Assembly (NCBI GenBank): GCA_902766625.1
Contig: CACXEH010000048.1
Span: forward strand, 1 to 57,294
Source: an uncultured Bacteroidales bacterium
GTDB taxonomy: Bacteria; Bacteroidota; Bacteroidia; Bacteroidales; Bacteroidaceae
Direction: 5' to 3'
Length of the DNA: 57,294 nucleotides
The translations under genes and the position numbers were made by a program. The notes beneath the pieces were generated by a model that ran no database searches, was not told where the DNA came from, and was given only the letters and a program-made list of their open reading frames with translations. Below are positions 1 to 9,270 of the stretch, in pieces. Position 1 is the first letter of the stretch. Each line of letters opens with the position of its first letter.

Positions 1-61
1 CGCCCCGAAAAAGGACGCCAATGACGGTCTCGCTCTTCCTGTACTTCTGTCGTTGTTCCAT
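1..61 (-). CDS. 5' end of an unidentified protein (truncated by the window edge)
   Basis: An ATG on the minus strand at 61-59 opens a frame that runs off the window edge. The visible residues begin MEQRQKYRKSET and stay open for 20 codons. The start is supported by a well-formed Bacteroidales promoter about 55 bp upstream (-7 box at 117-124, -33 TTTG at 146-149) and by a GGAAG stretch about 8 bases before the ATG. Too little is visible to name a family. The gene is probably real, because promoter, spacing and start agree, but its product is unknown. Confidence 0.6.
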   Translation of the reverse strand, partial: MEQRQKYRKSETVIGVLFRG

Positions 62-116
62 GTAAAGCTTCCAAAGATCTCTCTCGACCGCGGGATTTTT
101 TTCCCGAAATCGGATG

Positions 117-149
117 CAAAGGTACTACAACTTCACCATACGGACCAAA
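117..149 (-). promoter_or_regulatory. Promoter of the edge gene (TTTG-N21-TACCTTTG)
   Basis: On the minus strand a TTTG (146-149) is followed after 21 bases by TACCTTTG (117-124). This fits the Bacteroidetes primary sigma factor consensus (TTTG at -33, TAnnTTTG at -7). It points at the ATG at 61. Confidence 0.65.
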
Positions 150-264
150 CTTTTTCGCACTTTTTTTCAAAATATTTTTCCGGGAAAACGCAAACGGCTG
201 ACAGACAGCGCACAACGGACAGGAAAAAAACACGCACCGCGGACGCCGGCGGCTCCCGGGACGC

Positions 265-332
265 GGAACCCAGGTTCCGGGCGGCGGAACATACATCCCA
301 TGGCACAGAACATACATCCCATGCCACGGAAC
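265..332 (-). repeat. 21-bp-period dyad element, copy A
   Basis: GGAAC or AGAAC motifs start at 265, 286, 307 and 328, exactly 21 bp apart. The unit at 265 contains the perfect dyad GGAAC-CCAG-GTTCC. The two middle units carry ATCCC where other copies have ATTCC, so this is the most diverged and GC-rich copy. Read on the minus strand the units take the form GGGATGTATGTTCC plus a 7-base spacer, which best matches unit 53231-53251 of copy E. The element therefore points toward the minus-strand gene at 61, about 115 bp upstream of its -7 box. The rest of 62-498 is a GC-rich stretch (about 225-375) and then AT-rich sequence; I see no gene in it. Confidence 0.6.
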
Positions 333-498
333 CGGCGGCAAGCCGCCGGACACCGAAAGCGGAGACGACCGCAGGCATGACGGAAACGGCGAAACGTACA
401 TTATTATATATACAGGCAACGTTGCCGTTTGAGTTATTATAAAGAATTTGAATCATACACTACTTCCAAGGGGAATATTGGATGTGGTGTCCGTTGTT

Positions 499-1410
499 TT
501 AGAGTTTTATCCGAAAGAGGTAAGGTACTCCAGTCTGTACATATAGTGTGTCCTGGCGGATGGTGCAGTCCTCCATCTCATACGGAATATCTTTCTGCAA
601 GTTTATGATATTGAGCATGCATCTCTTTTTGATATTCCAGATGTAAAGAATGGAAGGCCTTTCCTCTGTCCCGAAACCTGTTACCAGCAACAAGTTGCCT
701 TTGTAGCATGTGGCGCCTTGGAGTACAGGCTGAAATGGTTTTTGATAATAATCTTCCATGAAATAACTTTCCAGCAAATCATCAGGAGTCAAAATGATGA
801 GAGAATCCTGTGGCCCACGATAAGGAGGAAGACGGAATTTTTGAAAAAAATGACGGTTTCCCGTCGGTTCCCGTGAATTACCGAACCCTATAAGCATCTG
901 GTGTTCGTTATCGACAACCCACTGTGTAGTGTGTGGTATTTTATTTTCCGGACCATGATATGCTATAGTCTGTATTAACTGGCATTTTTTCCGTACGGGA
1001 TCTATATGTTCGACATACAGCACTTGCTCCAAACTGTCAGGAGCCTGTGTCTTACAACGTGTAATGTATAGCAATGGCAACGAGTCGCCCGGGTTGAGAA
1101 ACTGCTTACCGAAACATGCCACATTACAATGGTTGTTCTTGCTTTGGGTCGTTAATGGGAAGTGATTTTGGAAGACAGGTTTACCATTTACCAGCTTATA
1201 TGTATTTACCCATCCGGTGTGTTCAAGACTTATCATGCAATTTTTCCAGATATCCATGCCTTGAAGCATCCAACGGTTAGAACGATAGATATCGCTCCTG
1301 TCAACTATAACAGCGCGAGAAGTTTTAAAGTTGAAACGTGAATTTCTTTTAGCATCTCCCCATACACAGACAATACATGCCAAGAGAGAAAGAAGATATA
1401 TTTTTCTCAC
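499..1410 (-). CDS. Secreted propeller-like protein of unknown function (paralogue of 13444-14298)
   Basis: The 303-residue product starts with a signal peptide (MRKIYLLSLLACIVCVWG) and has no membrane segment after it. I do not recognise a named family. It is clearly homologous to the 284-residue product at 13444-14298. Shared landmarks are HCNxAxFG near residue 93, PLLYI-x-x-C about 15 residues later, a W-x-x-DNE motif mid-protein, F-x-x-FR/KLP before a spacer, and a terminal Y-x-x-R-I/F-x-L. The repeated strand-like segments with FG and DNE turns suggest a beta-propeller. It probably acts in the periplasm or at the cell surface. It lies 113 bp downstream of the small acidic protein gene, and I see no clear promoter of its own, so it may be co-transcribed. 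Confidence 0.8.
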   Translation of the reverse strand: MRKIYLLSLLACIVCVWGDAKRNSRFNFKTSRAVIVDRSDIYRSNRWMLQGMDIWKNCMISLEHTGWVNTYKLVNGKPVFQNHFPLTTQSKNNHCNVACFGKQFLNPGDSLPLLYITRCKTQAPDSLEQVLYVEHIDPVRKKCQLIQTIAYHGPENKIPHTTQWVVDNEHQMLIGFGNSREPTGNRHFFQKFRLPPYRGPQDSLIILTPDDLLESYFMEDYYQKPFQPVLQGATCYKGNLLLVTGFGTEERPSILYIWNIKKRCMLNIINLQKDIPYEMEDCTIRQDTLYVQTGVPYLFRIKL

Positions 1411-1523
1411 AAATACATTATAATATTAAGGTCTTAGATGTAAAACTTTTACCTGTCATAGGAAAGTTGCAGCATTAACCTATAGCTTCATGACAGCAAA
1501 GGAAAAGCATTATAAAACTACGT

Positions 1524-1967
1524 TTATTCTTTCAGCAGTTTTTCTATAAAATCATTCAGGTCGGTATCCAACCCTTTCATCAAATCTTCATGGTCTATGA
1601 CGATGGATTCGTCATCGACTTCCAATATTTCGCATATTGTCTCTTTGTCATCATCTACCAGCAACAGTGCAAACGGATGGAGGATAGACAGTTCTTCAAA
1701 TGCGCTTTTTTGGGCTGTAGCGAACTCTCTGAGCGTGTTTATGACAATGCCGGTAAAATTTTCTTGAGTATAATTTATCCAATCTGGAATAACAGTCGTT
1801 GCCAACAATTCATCGTCGTCGTCCAGGACATTCAACTCTCCCGTATCTGATTTCGCCAAAAAACTAATATCGGTCATCACTTTGTTTTCCTCGCTTGACG
1901 GGAATCTTTTAGCCAATTTGGACAACAAATATTCCAATTGCTCTAATGTCTGATTATTTATACTCAT
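1524..1967 (-). CDS. Small acidic protein of unknown function
   Basis: 147 residues, strongly acidic, with several D/E runs (for example DDDDE near residue 50 and VDDDKE near 104). There is no signal peptide, membrane segment or recognised motif, so it is probably a soluble cytoplasmic protein, mostly helical at both ends. It follows the RelA-type gene with an 86-bp gap that contains its own -7 box (TACTTTTG, 1993-2000), giving a predicted leader of about 20 nt. Codon use and composition resemble the neighbouring genes, which supports a real gene. I cannot assign a function; an acidic mimic or adaptor role would be speculation. Confidence 0.75.
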   Translation of the reverse strand: MSINNQTLEQLEYLLSKLAKRFPSSEENKVMTDISFLAKSDTGELNVLDDDDELLATTVIPDWINYTQENFTGIVINTLREFATAQKSAFEELSILHPFALLLVDDDKETICEILEVDDESIVIDHEDLMKGLDTDLNDFIEKLLKE

Positions 1968-1992
1968 TATATTTTGTTATTGGATTTCCTTT

Positions 1993-2000
1993 CAAAAGTA
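1993..2000 (-). promoter_or_regulatory. -7 box for the small acidic protein gene
   Basis: The minus strand reads TACTTTTG, an exact fit to TAnnTTTG, about 26 bp before the ATG at 1967. No clear -33 TTTG is present at the usual distance. Confidence 0.5.
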
Positions 2001-2053
2001 AGAAAAAACTGGGATATAACATGTATCCGGACATTTTTTTTCATTTTATTTGT

Positions 2054-4255
2054 CTAATCTCTTGAGATATTCTTGACGCCTTTAACTGTCTTGAGCTTTT
2101 TTATAAGATTTTCAAGAGATTTAGTGTCACCTATCATTATAGTCAGCATACCGGAGAAGAGTCCGTCGTTAGCACTGATACTGAAGGAGCGTATGTTGAT
2201 TTTCTCCTCTTTGCTCACAATACTGCTAATATTGTTAACTACGCCCAAATCATCATTGCCGACAATACGCAGTGTTATGGGGTAAGTATTATTCTCGCTT
2301 TTGCCTGCCCAGCGTGCCTTGACAACCCGGTAGCCAAAGCGTGCCCGTAAGGCGTAAGCATTGGGGCAGTTGGTACGATGTATCTTCACGCCTTTGTTGA
2401 TGGTAACGAAACCGAAAATACTATCACCATAGATAGGATTACAGCATTTTGCCAATGTATAATCCATTCCTTTGAGGTTACTGCCTATCACCAACTCGTC
2501 TCCCGAGTTAATGTATTTCTGTGTATCGTCTTGCAGGCTAAACTCTTTGGCGCTATGCACAGGGGCACGTTCAAGCTGATTATTATCATGCTTATATAAT
2601 TCCGTATAGGTCTCTATTATGGTATTAAGGTCTACGTCTTCGTTCAAGACGGCTTCATAGAAATAGTATATGTCCTTATAACCCAATTTCCGACCGACTT
2701 GAATCATCAGATTGCCGTCGTAGTCAATTTTCCGGTTTTTGAACTTCCGCTCTATGATTTCCTTTGCCAGTTTTGTATCCTTGACCTCTTGCTCCTTAAT
2801 ATTCTGCTTAATTTTCGACTTTGCTTTACTTGTGGAGACAAAATTTAGCCAATCTCGTTTGGGATACTGATTGGGATGTGTCTGTATTGTCACCTGATCA
2901 CCACTGGACAGGACTTGGCGCATGGAGGCATTCTTCTGATTAATAATGGCACCTGTGCAATGGTCGCCAATATTTGTGTGAATCATATAGGCAAAGTCCA
3001 GGACGGTGGCTCCTTGGGGAAGTTTATAAAGGTCTCCTTGCGGAGTGAACACATACACTTCATCTGTTTTCAACTCACTGCGGAATTGGTCCATGAGTTG
3101 CATATCATCACTTGTCTCCAAAGCGCTGCGGATATTTGCCAACCACTGTTCAATGCCCGCTCCACCCTGCCTGACGCCTTTATAGCGCCAGTGTGCCGCC
3201 AAGCCATGTTCTGCTATCTCATCCATACGTGAAGTACGGATTTGCACTTCGACCCATTTGTTTTCAGGTCCTAACACGGTAATGTGCAAACTTTCATAAC
3301 CATTGCTTTTCGGAATAGAAAGCCAATCGCGCAAGCGTTTGGGGTTGGGACGATATTTGTCGGTAATAAGACTATAAACCTGCCAGCACTGTTGTTTCTC
3401 CTCCTTTAGCGGAGCGTCAAGAATAATTCTGATGGCAAACAGATCATACACGCCCTCAAAGGGACACCCCTGCCGCTGCATCTTTTGCCAGATAGAATGG
3501 ATGCTCTTGGTGCGACCCTTCATATGATATTTCAAATGAGCAGCATCCAACATTTCACGTATAGGCTTCATGAACTGCTCCATATAGGCATCACGGGCAT
3601 TTTTGGTAGCGTTCAGTTTGTCTTTGATATGATAATAAGCATCATGATTCATATACTTCAAAGACAAGTCTTCCAACTCGCTCTTAATTTTGTATAGACC
3701 CAACTTATGAGCGAGAGGCGCATAAAGATATGTAGCTTCTGACGAAATCTTCATTTGTGCCTCAATGTTGGCATTGTCTTTAATTTTCCGCATCAGATTG
3801 GTTCTGTTGGCAATCATAATCAGAATCACCCGCATGTCTTCAGCAAAAGACACTATCAAATTACGGAAATTCTCACTCTGAACACTCGGGTTCTTAGCGT
3901 AGAGGTCACGAATATTTACCAAACCGTGAAGAATGTTCCTGACACCTTTTCCAAATACTTTTCCTAATTTGTCCAGAGACTCTGTTGTGCTGAAGAAAGG
4001 AGCAAGAAGACAGGATTGGACGGCATCCTTGTTTTGTCCTATTTCTTCACATACAAGGATGGCTGTCTGCAACGCATTGACTAAAGGATTGAAGCCGAAA
4101 ATATCACGATGAAGACGTCCGTCGGCAGAAGCCTGCATAATTGCAGACTTCATGCGGAAATATCTTTTGCCTTCAAAAGGTTCTGCATATTCCCTACGAA
4201 GTGTCTTATATAAACTAACGACTTCCTGCTTCTCGTCTTTTAGAAAAACATCCAT
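2054..4255 (-). CDS. relA: RelA/SpoT-family (p)ppGpp synthetase with a degenerate hydrolase domain
   Basis: 733 residues with the long RSH architecture. An HD-type hydrolase region (about 50-200) is followed by the synthetase domain (about 235-365). That domain shows R-T-K-S, YDLFAIRII, an R-L-R-D motif, GYESLH (near 318) and EVQIRT...IAEHGLAAHW. A TGS domain follows (about 390-455), then a Cys-rich region with KCCNPIYGD (near 600), and a C-terminal ACT domain (about 655-733). It makes (p)ppGpp from ATP and GDP or GTP during starvation, sensing the ribosome through the C-terminal half. The hydrolase signature His and His-Asp pairs are missing: the usual LLHDVVEDT box reads CLLAPFFST, and the usual DRLHNMRT reads NRTNLMRK. 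It is thus probably synthesis-only, with a separate hydrolase elsewhere in the genome. It lies 54 bp downstream of secA, across a hairpin. Confidence 0.93.
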   Translation of the reverse strand: MDVFLKDEKQEVVSLYKTLRREYAEPFEGKRYFRMKSAIMQASADGRLHRDIFGFNPLVNALQTAILVCEEIGQNKDAVQSCLLAPFFSTTESLDKLGKVFGKGVRNILHGLVNIRDLYAKNPSVQSENFRNLIVSFAEDMRVILIMIANRTNLMRKIKDNANIEAQMKISSEATYLYAPLAHKLGLYKIKSELEDLSLKYMNHDAYYHIKDKLNATKNARDAYMEQFMKPIREMLDAAHLKYHMKGRTKSIHSIWQKMQRQGCPFEGVYDLFAIRIILDAPLKEEKQQCWQVYSLITDKYRPNPKRLRDWLSIPKSNGYESLHITVLGPENKWVEVQIRTSRMDEIAEHGLAAHWRYKGVRQGGAGIEQWLANIRSALETSDDMQLMDQFRSELKTDEVYVFTPQGDLYKLPQGATVLDFAYMIHTNIGDHCTGAIINQKNASMRQVLSSGDQVTIQTHPNQYPKRDWLNFVSTSKAKSKIKQNIKEQEVKDTKLAKEIIERKFKNRKIDYDGNLMIQVGRKLGYKDIYYFYEAVLNEDVDLNTIIETYTELYKHDNNQLERAPVHSAKEFSLQDDTQKYINSGDELVIGSNLKGMDYTLAKCCNPIYGDSIFGFVTINKGVKIHRTNCPNAYALRARFGYRVVKARWAGKSENNTYPITLRIVGNDDLGVVNNISSIVSKEEKINIRSFSISANDGLFSGMLTIMIGDTKSLENLIKKLKTVKGVKNISRD

Positions 4256-4270
4256 TCAAAATATTTCATA

Positions 4271-4298
4271 TCCGAGATGGATGCTACTCCATCTCGGA
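4271..4298 (-). terminator. Hairpin between secA and relA
   Basis: Perfect 11-bp arms (TCCGAGATGGA at 4271-4281 and its complement at 4288-4298) enclose a 6-base loop. On the minus strand the sequence after it (ATGAAATATTTTG) is only moderately U-rich. It could end secA transcripts or reduce read-through into relA, which starts 15 bp later and has no clear promoter in the 54-bp gap. Confidence 0.6.
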
Positions 4299-4309
4299 CA
4301 AAGACTTAG

Positions 4310-7300
4310 TTAATTAAATAAATTCTTTCCGTGGCAATTTTTGAATTTCTTACCGCTGCCACATGGGCACGGGTCATTTCTGCCAGGAGCCTTCTCTGCG
4401 ACATAAGGTTGCGGGCGTTGCCTCTCCCGAGTATCCTGTTGAGCAGCAGCCTGCTGATTAGGGTCATTCAAATCAACGTGGCTTTCTTTGTATTGAGGCC
4501 TGCGCTGAGGAGCCTCTGTCGGTGCTTCACGAACTTCATCAGGGCTCTGTAAAGGTATCTGACCACGCATCAGAATACTGGTTGTACGATTGTAAATCTT
4601 ATCAATCATGGCATCAAAGAGTGTAACACTCTCTAACTTGAAAATAACCAACGGATCCTTCTGCTCGTAGCTGGCATTCTGTACAGAATGGCGCAAATCG
4701 TCCAAGTCACGGAGATTCTCCTTCCATTCATCATCAATAATAGAAAGCAATATACTCTTCTCAAAACTCTTAACCAAAGATTTACATTCAGTTTCGTAAG
4801 CTTCCTTTAGATTACACGTAATATTATACATACGTTTACCATCCGTAACAGGAACTGCTATGCGCTCATAATAAGCACTTTCTTTCTCATAAACATTCTT
4901 TATAACAGGATATGCCACTTCTGCCATGCGATCCATACGCCGTTTGAAGTTCGCCATAACAGTCTCAAAGGCTTTTTCATAGAGTTCCTCTCGATTATTG
5001 GTACCATCAAACTCCTCTTGGGTAAACGGCACTTCGACTGCCATAATTTTCAAGAATTTCTCTTTGCAATCCTCCCAATTGTTATTTTCAATAGTCTCTA
5101 CACAACGGTCCCAAATCATATTACTGATGTCCATACCGATGCGCTCTCCCATCAGCGCATGACGGCGTTTCTCGTAAATAACCGTACGCTGCTTATTCAT
5201 GACATCATCATATTCAAGCAAATGCTTACGAATACCAAAGTTGTTCTCTTCTACTTTTCGTTGTGCTCGCTCGATACTTTTATTGATAATCGGAGACTCT
5301 ATCACCTCACCTTCCTTCACGCCGAAACGGTCCATAACCTTAGCGATACGCTCGCTGGCGAAAAGACGCATCAGTTTGTCCTCTAATGAAACAAAAAATA
5401 CAGAAGAGCCCGGATCTCCCTGACGGCCGGAACGACCGCGCAACTGACGATCTACGCGGCGGCTTTCATGTCTTTCCGTACCAATAATAGCCAAACCGCC
5501 AGCCGCCCTGACCTCAGGTGATAATTTGATATCAGTACCACGGCCTGCCATGTTTGTGGCGATAGTTACCGCACCCATACGATGTCCGTTGGCATCTGGA
5601 GTGCTTTGACCTGCCAGAGCCACAATGTCTGCTTCCTTCTGGTGAAGTTTAGCATTCAGTACCTGATGCGGAATCTTGTTTATAGTCAGCATACGACTCA
5701 ACAATTCAGATATTTCAACGCTGGTAGTGCCGACCAAAGTCGGGCGCCCCTCATTGCGCATCTTTATGATTTCCGCAATAACGGCGTTATATTTTTCGCG
5801 CTGTGTCTTGTACACACGGTCATTCATGTCTTTTCGTATCACAGGGCGGTTTGTAGGAATCTCCACGACATCGAGTTTGTATATATCCCAAAGTTCCTTG
5901 GCTTCGGTAATGGCTGTACCTGTCATACCTGACAGTTTGTGATACATACGGAAATAGTTTTGCAACGTAATTGTTGCGAAAGTCTGTGTAGCAGCCTCTA
6001 CCTTTACATGTTCTTTTGCTTCAACTGCCTGATGCAAGCCATCACTCCAGCGACGTCCCTCCATAATACGGCCAGTCTGCTCATCAACGATTTTGACTTC
6101 ACCGTTAATTACAACATATTCATCATCCTTATTAAACATGGTGTAAGCCTTCAACAACTGAAGGATGGTATGGACGCGGTCGCTCTTCGCCGCATAATCT
6201 GCCAGAAGTGCGTCTTTCTTATCCAGTCGCTCTTGCTCCGTCAGACTCTCATTCTCCAAGGCTGACAACTGAGCAGCAATATTGGGCAAGACAAAAAGCG
6301 TAGGATTATCTACCTGTTTTGCCAACCACTCATTACCTTTATCGGTTAAATCAACACTGTTCAGTTTTTCATCTACAACAAAATACAACGGGTCAACAGC
6401 TTCAGGCATGCGCTTATTGTTATTCTCCATATAGATTTCCTCAGTGTGAAGCATACCCGTCTTAATTCCCGGTTCTGAGAGGAACTTAATCAAAGCTTTA
6501 TTCTTAGGCAACGCTTTATGACTGCGGAACAATTGCAAGAATCCCTTTTCCTGTGACTCTTTATCAGGGGAATTAATCAGCTGTTTAGCTTCAGAAAGGT
6601 ATTCCGTAGCTAATTTACGCTGTACCTCATATAGTTTCTCTATCAAAGGCTGATACTCCTCGAAACTCTGATCATCACCTTTAGGCACAGGACCGGAAAT
6701 AATCAAAGGTGTACGGGCGTCGTCTATCAAAACGGAATCCACCTCATCCACAATGGCATAATTATGGGAACGTTGCACCAAGTCATCAGGACTTATCGCC
6801 ATATTGTCACGAAGGTAGTCAAATCCGAATTCATTGTTAGTACCGAAAGTAATATCTGCCTGGTATGCTTTACGTCGTGCCGCGCTATTAGGCTGATGCT
6901 TATCTATGCAGTCGACGCTAAGGCCGTGGAACATATAGAGTGGCCCCATCCATTCGGCATCACGCTTTGCCAAATAGTCATTCACGGTTACGACATGCAC
7001 GCCATTGCCAGTTAATGCGTTAAGGAACACAGGTAAGGTAGCCACGAGTGTCTTACCTTCACCCGTCGCCATTTCTGCAATACGGCCTTTATGCAATACA
7101 ACGCCACCAAAGAGTTGTACATCGTAATGTACCATATCCCACACGGTCTCATTACCGCCCGCAACCCAATGATTATGGTATATGGCTTTTTCACCGTCAA
7201 TCTCAACAAAGTCATGTGTAGCGGCCAATTCCCTGTCGAAATCTGTCGCTGTGACTTCCACTGTCTCATTCTCAGAAAAACGCCGGGCTGTGCTCTTCAT

Positions 7301-7639
7301 GATAGCGAAAGCCTCTGGCATCACCTCGTCCAAAGCGACTTCCATGCGTTCCAAGACATCTTTCTCCAGTTTGTCAATATGATTGAATAAGTCCGCACGG
7401 TTTTCGATAGGAGTATCCTCTATTTTGGCTTTAATACCATTTATTTCTTCACGCAAATCATCAGCGCAGTGCTGCACTTTTTCTTGAAGCGTTTTAGTAT
7501 GTTTGCGCAAAGAATCATTATCCAACAAGTCTATTTTTTCATAAACCTTTTTTATTTCTTCTACGTAAGGTTGTATTTCACGCATGTCGTGATCGGATTT
7601 GTTTCCGAAAAGTTTACTGATTAAAGCGTTTATATTCAT
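4310..7639 (-). CDS. secA: Protein translocase ATPase SecA
   Basis: 1,109 residues, the long form usual in Bacteroidetes (E. coli SecA has 901). SecA is the peripheral ATPase that drives preproteins through SecYEG. The N-terminal DEAD motor shows the Walker A box MATGEGKT near residue 190, followed by [13 protein letters not shown], then the Walker B region with VDEVDS. The second motor half has [10 protein letters not shown] and the [10 protein letters not shown] and [16 protein letters not shown] motifs. An insertion of roughly 100 residues lies in the NBD1/preprotein cross-linking region (about 330-450). The C-terminus carries the zinc-binding tail C-P-C-G-S-G followed by C-H in the last 20 residues, which contacts SecB or lipids. 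It sits 35 bp downstream of the alkaline-phosphatase-fold gene and is likely in one operon with it and the Lnb-type gene. Confidence 0.98.
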   Translation of the reverse strand: MNINALISKLFGNKSDHDMREIQPYVEEIKKVYEKIDLLDNDSLRKHTKTLQEKVQHCADDLREEINGIKAKIEDTPIENRADLFNHIDKLEKDVLERMEVALDEVMPEAFAIMKSTARRFSENETVEVTATDFDRELAATHDFVEIDGEKAIYHNHWVAGGNETVWDMVHYDVQLFGGVVLHKGRIAEMATGEGKTLVATLPVFLNALTGNGVHVVTVNDYLAKRDAEWMGPLYMFHGLSVDCIDKHQPNSAARRKAYQADITFGTNNEFGFDYLRDNMAISPDDLVQRSHNYAIVDEVDSVLIDDARTPLIISGPVPKGDDQSFEEYQPLIEKLYEVQRKLATEYLSEAKQLINSPDKESQEKGFLQLFRSHKALPKNKALIKFLSEPGIKTGMLHTEEIYMENNNKRMPEAVDPLYFVVDEKLNSVDLTDKGNEWLAKQVDNPTLFVLPNIAAQLSALENESLTEQERLDKKDALLADYAAKSDRVHTILQLLKAYTMFNKDDEYVVINGEVKIVDEQTGRIMEGRRWSDGLHQAVEAKEHVKVEAATQTFATITLQNYFRMYHKLSGMTGTAITEAKELWDIYKLDVVEIPTNRPVIRKDMNDRVYKTQREKYNAVIAEIIKMRNEGRPTLVGTTSVEISELLSRMLTINKIPHQVLNAKLHQKEADIVALAGQSTPDANGHRMGAVTIATNMAGRGTDIKLSPEVRAAGGLAIIGTERHESRRVDRQLRGRSGRQGDPGSSVFFVSLEDKLMRLFASERIAKVMDRFGVKEGEVIESPIINKSIERAQRKVEENNFGIRKHLLEYDDVMNKQRTVIYEKRRHALMGERIGMDISNMIWDRCVETIENNNWEDCKEKFLKIMAVEVPFTQEEFDGTNNREELYEKAFETVMANFKRRMDRMAEVAYPVIKNVYEKESAYYERIAVPVTDGKRMYNITCNLKEAYETECKSLVKSFEKSILLSIIDDEWKENLRDLDDLRHSVQNASYEQKDPLVIFKLESVTLFDAMIDKIYNRTTSILMRGQIPLQSPDEVREAPTEAPQRRPQYKESHVDLNDPNQQAAAQQDTRERQRPQPYVAEKAPGRNDPCPCGSGKKFKNCHGKNLFN

Positions 7640-7674
7640 TGCTATATATTTGTCTTCGTTATTGAATTATATTA

Positions 7675-9261
7675 TTAATTACTAAATCCTGCCAAAGCGG
7701 CTGTAGAACATGCATTCGGAGCCCTAATACGTATGATTTGTGACAACGTCGGTGCTATGCAGTCGGTCGTCACCGGAGTGTCTATTGTGGAAGAAGTCAA
7801 ATTATTTCCATAGAAAATCAACGGGAAAGGTATGTAAGATTCCCGTACGAGCCTATTTTCTTTTGTATTCTCGTTATATAATCTCCATCCTGGAGAGACT
7901 TGTATCAGTATATCTCCTGATGCCTTCGGATTATAACTGTTGCGTATTCTGTTAATTCCAGGCGTCCATGCTCCCAACAAGAGTCTTTGGGATGTATACA
8001 CGTCTTTTACGCCTTCACTTTGCAACAACAGTTCCTGACAACGGTCCATAACATCACTCACGCTCAGCTGTTTTGTCTCTAAGAGCTTGTGGTTTAAATA
8101 TATTTCATTACCGAAACAAGCATCGACATACTGTGCATTGCCATATATGGCACCTAAATACATATTCAACAATCCTGCGGTACGTGTTATATGGAATGTG
8201 CCACTTGGGATACGGTATCTTGCCAAATCTGTTGTCTCCTCATCTGAATATCCTGTAGAGGTAACAACTACGAGTATTTTGTTCTTTCCTATTTTATTCT
8301 CTATGCCCTCTATCAGTTTTGCGATAGCCTTGTCCAAGCGCAGATAAGTGTCCTGCATCTCCATAGGAGATTCTGACACTGGTTTATGCTCATAATTGCC
8401 TGCATAAAATGTGACTGCAAGGTAATCCGTGATGTCATCATTTCCTATACCGGATCCCTTGACGCATGCCAATGCAAAGTCTGCTACGAAGTCATTTATC
8501 AGTCCACTGGTCATGAATGCAGAAAAACGATGATCGCCTTTGAAATGGTATTCAAAAGGCTTTTTCATGCCGCCAGACAGAAAATAGCTGAAGTTCCCAC
8601 TTAAGTCTGACACCGGTTTCCACACCTCACCCTTAAGTTTATCATCCAATAGATTACCACGGTCGGCAGCGCTTGCCCATACGGGGAAGGAACCGTAATA
8701 TGATGTTCCGCACCAACGACCTGTCAAACGGTTAATCCAAAATGCGCCATCTGCAGCATGGCCCGCACTTAAGATAGAAGCATCTCTAAACGGCGAAATG
8801 GCATAGACAATAGCCTTACCTTCGGTAGAGACCTTGAGCTCATCGCCTATGGTTGATACGTTTAGGAACTGAGGTGACGACTTTTCACCCGTCAGGACAC
8901 CATCATATTTTTCATCATCAACACAATAAATAGGACGCAGTGTTTTACGGTCAAGCCATTGTTCTCCCACTATGCCGTGATCGTAAGGTATTGTACCTGT
9001 CGCTATCGTGCTAACACACGCAGCCCTGTTGAGATTGCTCTGAGGATATTCTACATGGCTATACACTCTGCCTTCCTTCATCAACATGTTAAACCCTTTG
9101 TCTCCACACATGGGGAGAAAGGCATTCAGATAGTCACTTCGCAATTGGTCTATAGTGATGTTCACAACTACACGCGGCACCTCTTGAGATATCTGTGCCC
9201 CGGCAGTAGTAACGGCTACTACAGTTAAGAAAGGAACTATAATGTTGTTCAGCTTTTTCAT
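7675..9261 (-). CDS. Alkaline-phosphatase-superfamily protein, probably catalytically inactive
   Basis: 528 residues with a signal peptide (MKKLNNIIVPFLTVVAVTTAGA). The fold is recognisable as a PafA-like alkaline phosphatase or phosphodiesterase: ITIDQLRSDYL (metal Asp position, residue 38), IATGTIPYDHGIVGEQWLDR (about 86-105), DTYLRLDKAIAKL, and a C-terminal DCIAPTLSQII. Several catalytic residues seen in the active family appear lost. The box before the ATG turn, normally T/S-x-P-x-H with the nucleophile, reads NRAACV. The usual T-A-D-H-G metal box reads STGYSDE, and the T-D-Y-x-G-H box reads AGNYEH. It is therefore likely an exported pseudoenzyme with a binding or structural role. It lies 9 bp downstream of the Lnb-type gene and 35 bp upstream of secA. 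The motif alignment was done by eye. Confidence 0.8.
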   Translation of the reverse strand: MKKLNNIIVPFLTVVAVTTAGAQISQEVPRVVVNITIDQLRSDYLNAFLPMCGDKGFNMLMKEGRVYSHVEYPQSNLNRAACVSTIATGTIPYDHGIVGEQWLDRKTLRPIYCVDDEKYDGVLTGEKSSPQFLNVSTIGDELKVSTEGKAIVYAISPFRDASILSAGHAADGAFWINRLTGRWCGTSYYGSFPVWASAADRGNLLDDKLKGEVWKPVSDLSGNFSYFLSGGMKKPFEYHFKGDHRFSAFMTSGLINDFVADFALACVKGSGIGNDDITDYLAVTFYAGNYEHKPVSESPMEMQDTYLRLDKAIAKLIEGIENKIGKNKILVVVTSTGYSDEETTDLARYRIPSGTFHITRTAGLLNMYLGAIYGNAQYVDACFGNEIYLNHKLLETKQLSVSDVMDRCQELLLQSEGVKDVYTSQRLLLGAWTPGINRIRNSYNPKASGDILIQVSPGWRLYNENTKENRLVRESYIPFPLIFYGNNLTSSTIDTPVTTDCIAPTLSQIIRIRAPNACSTAALAGFSN

Positions 9262-9270
9262 TCCAGTTGT

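Noticed and set aside
53-456. Open frames on both strands near the window start
   Set aside because: They cover the GC-rich 21-bp-period element; the repetitive peptide content follows from the DNA period, and they lie between a promoter and the preceding gene end with no ribosome site.
5018-5423. Plus-strand frames of 70-120 codons opposite secA and other long genes
   Set aside because: They are antisense shadows of well-supported genes and have no family motifs.
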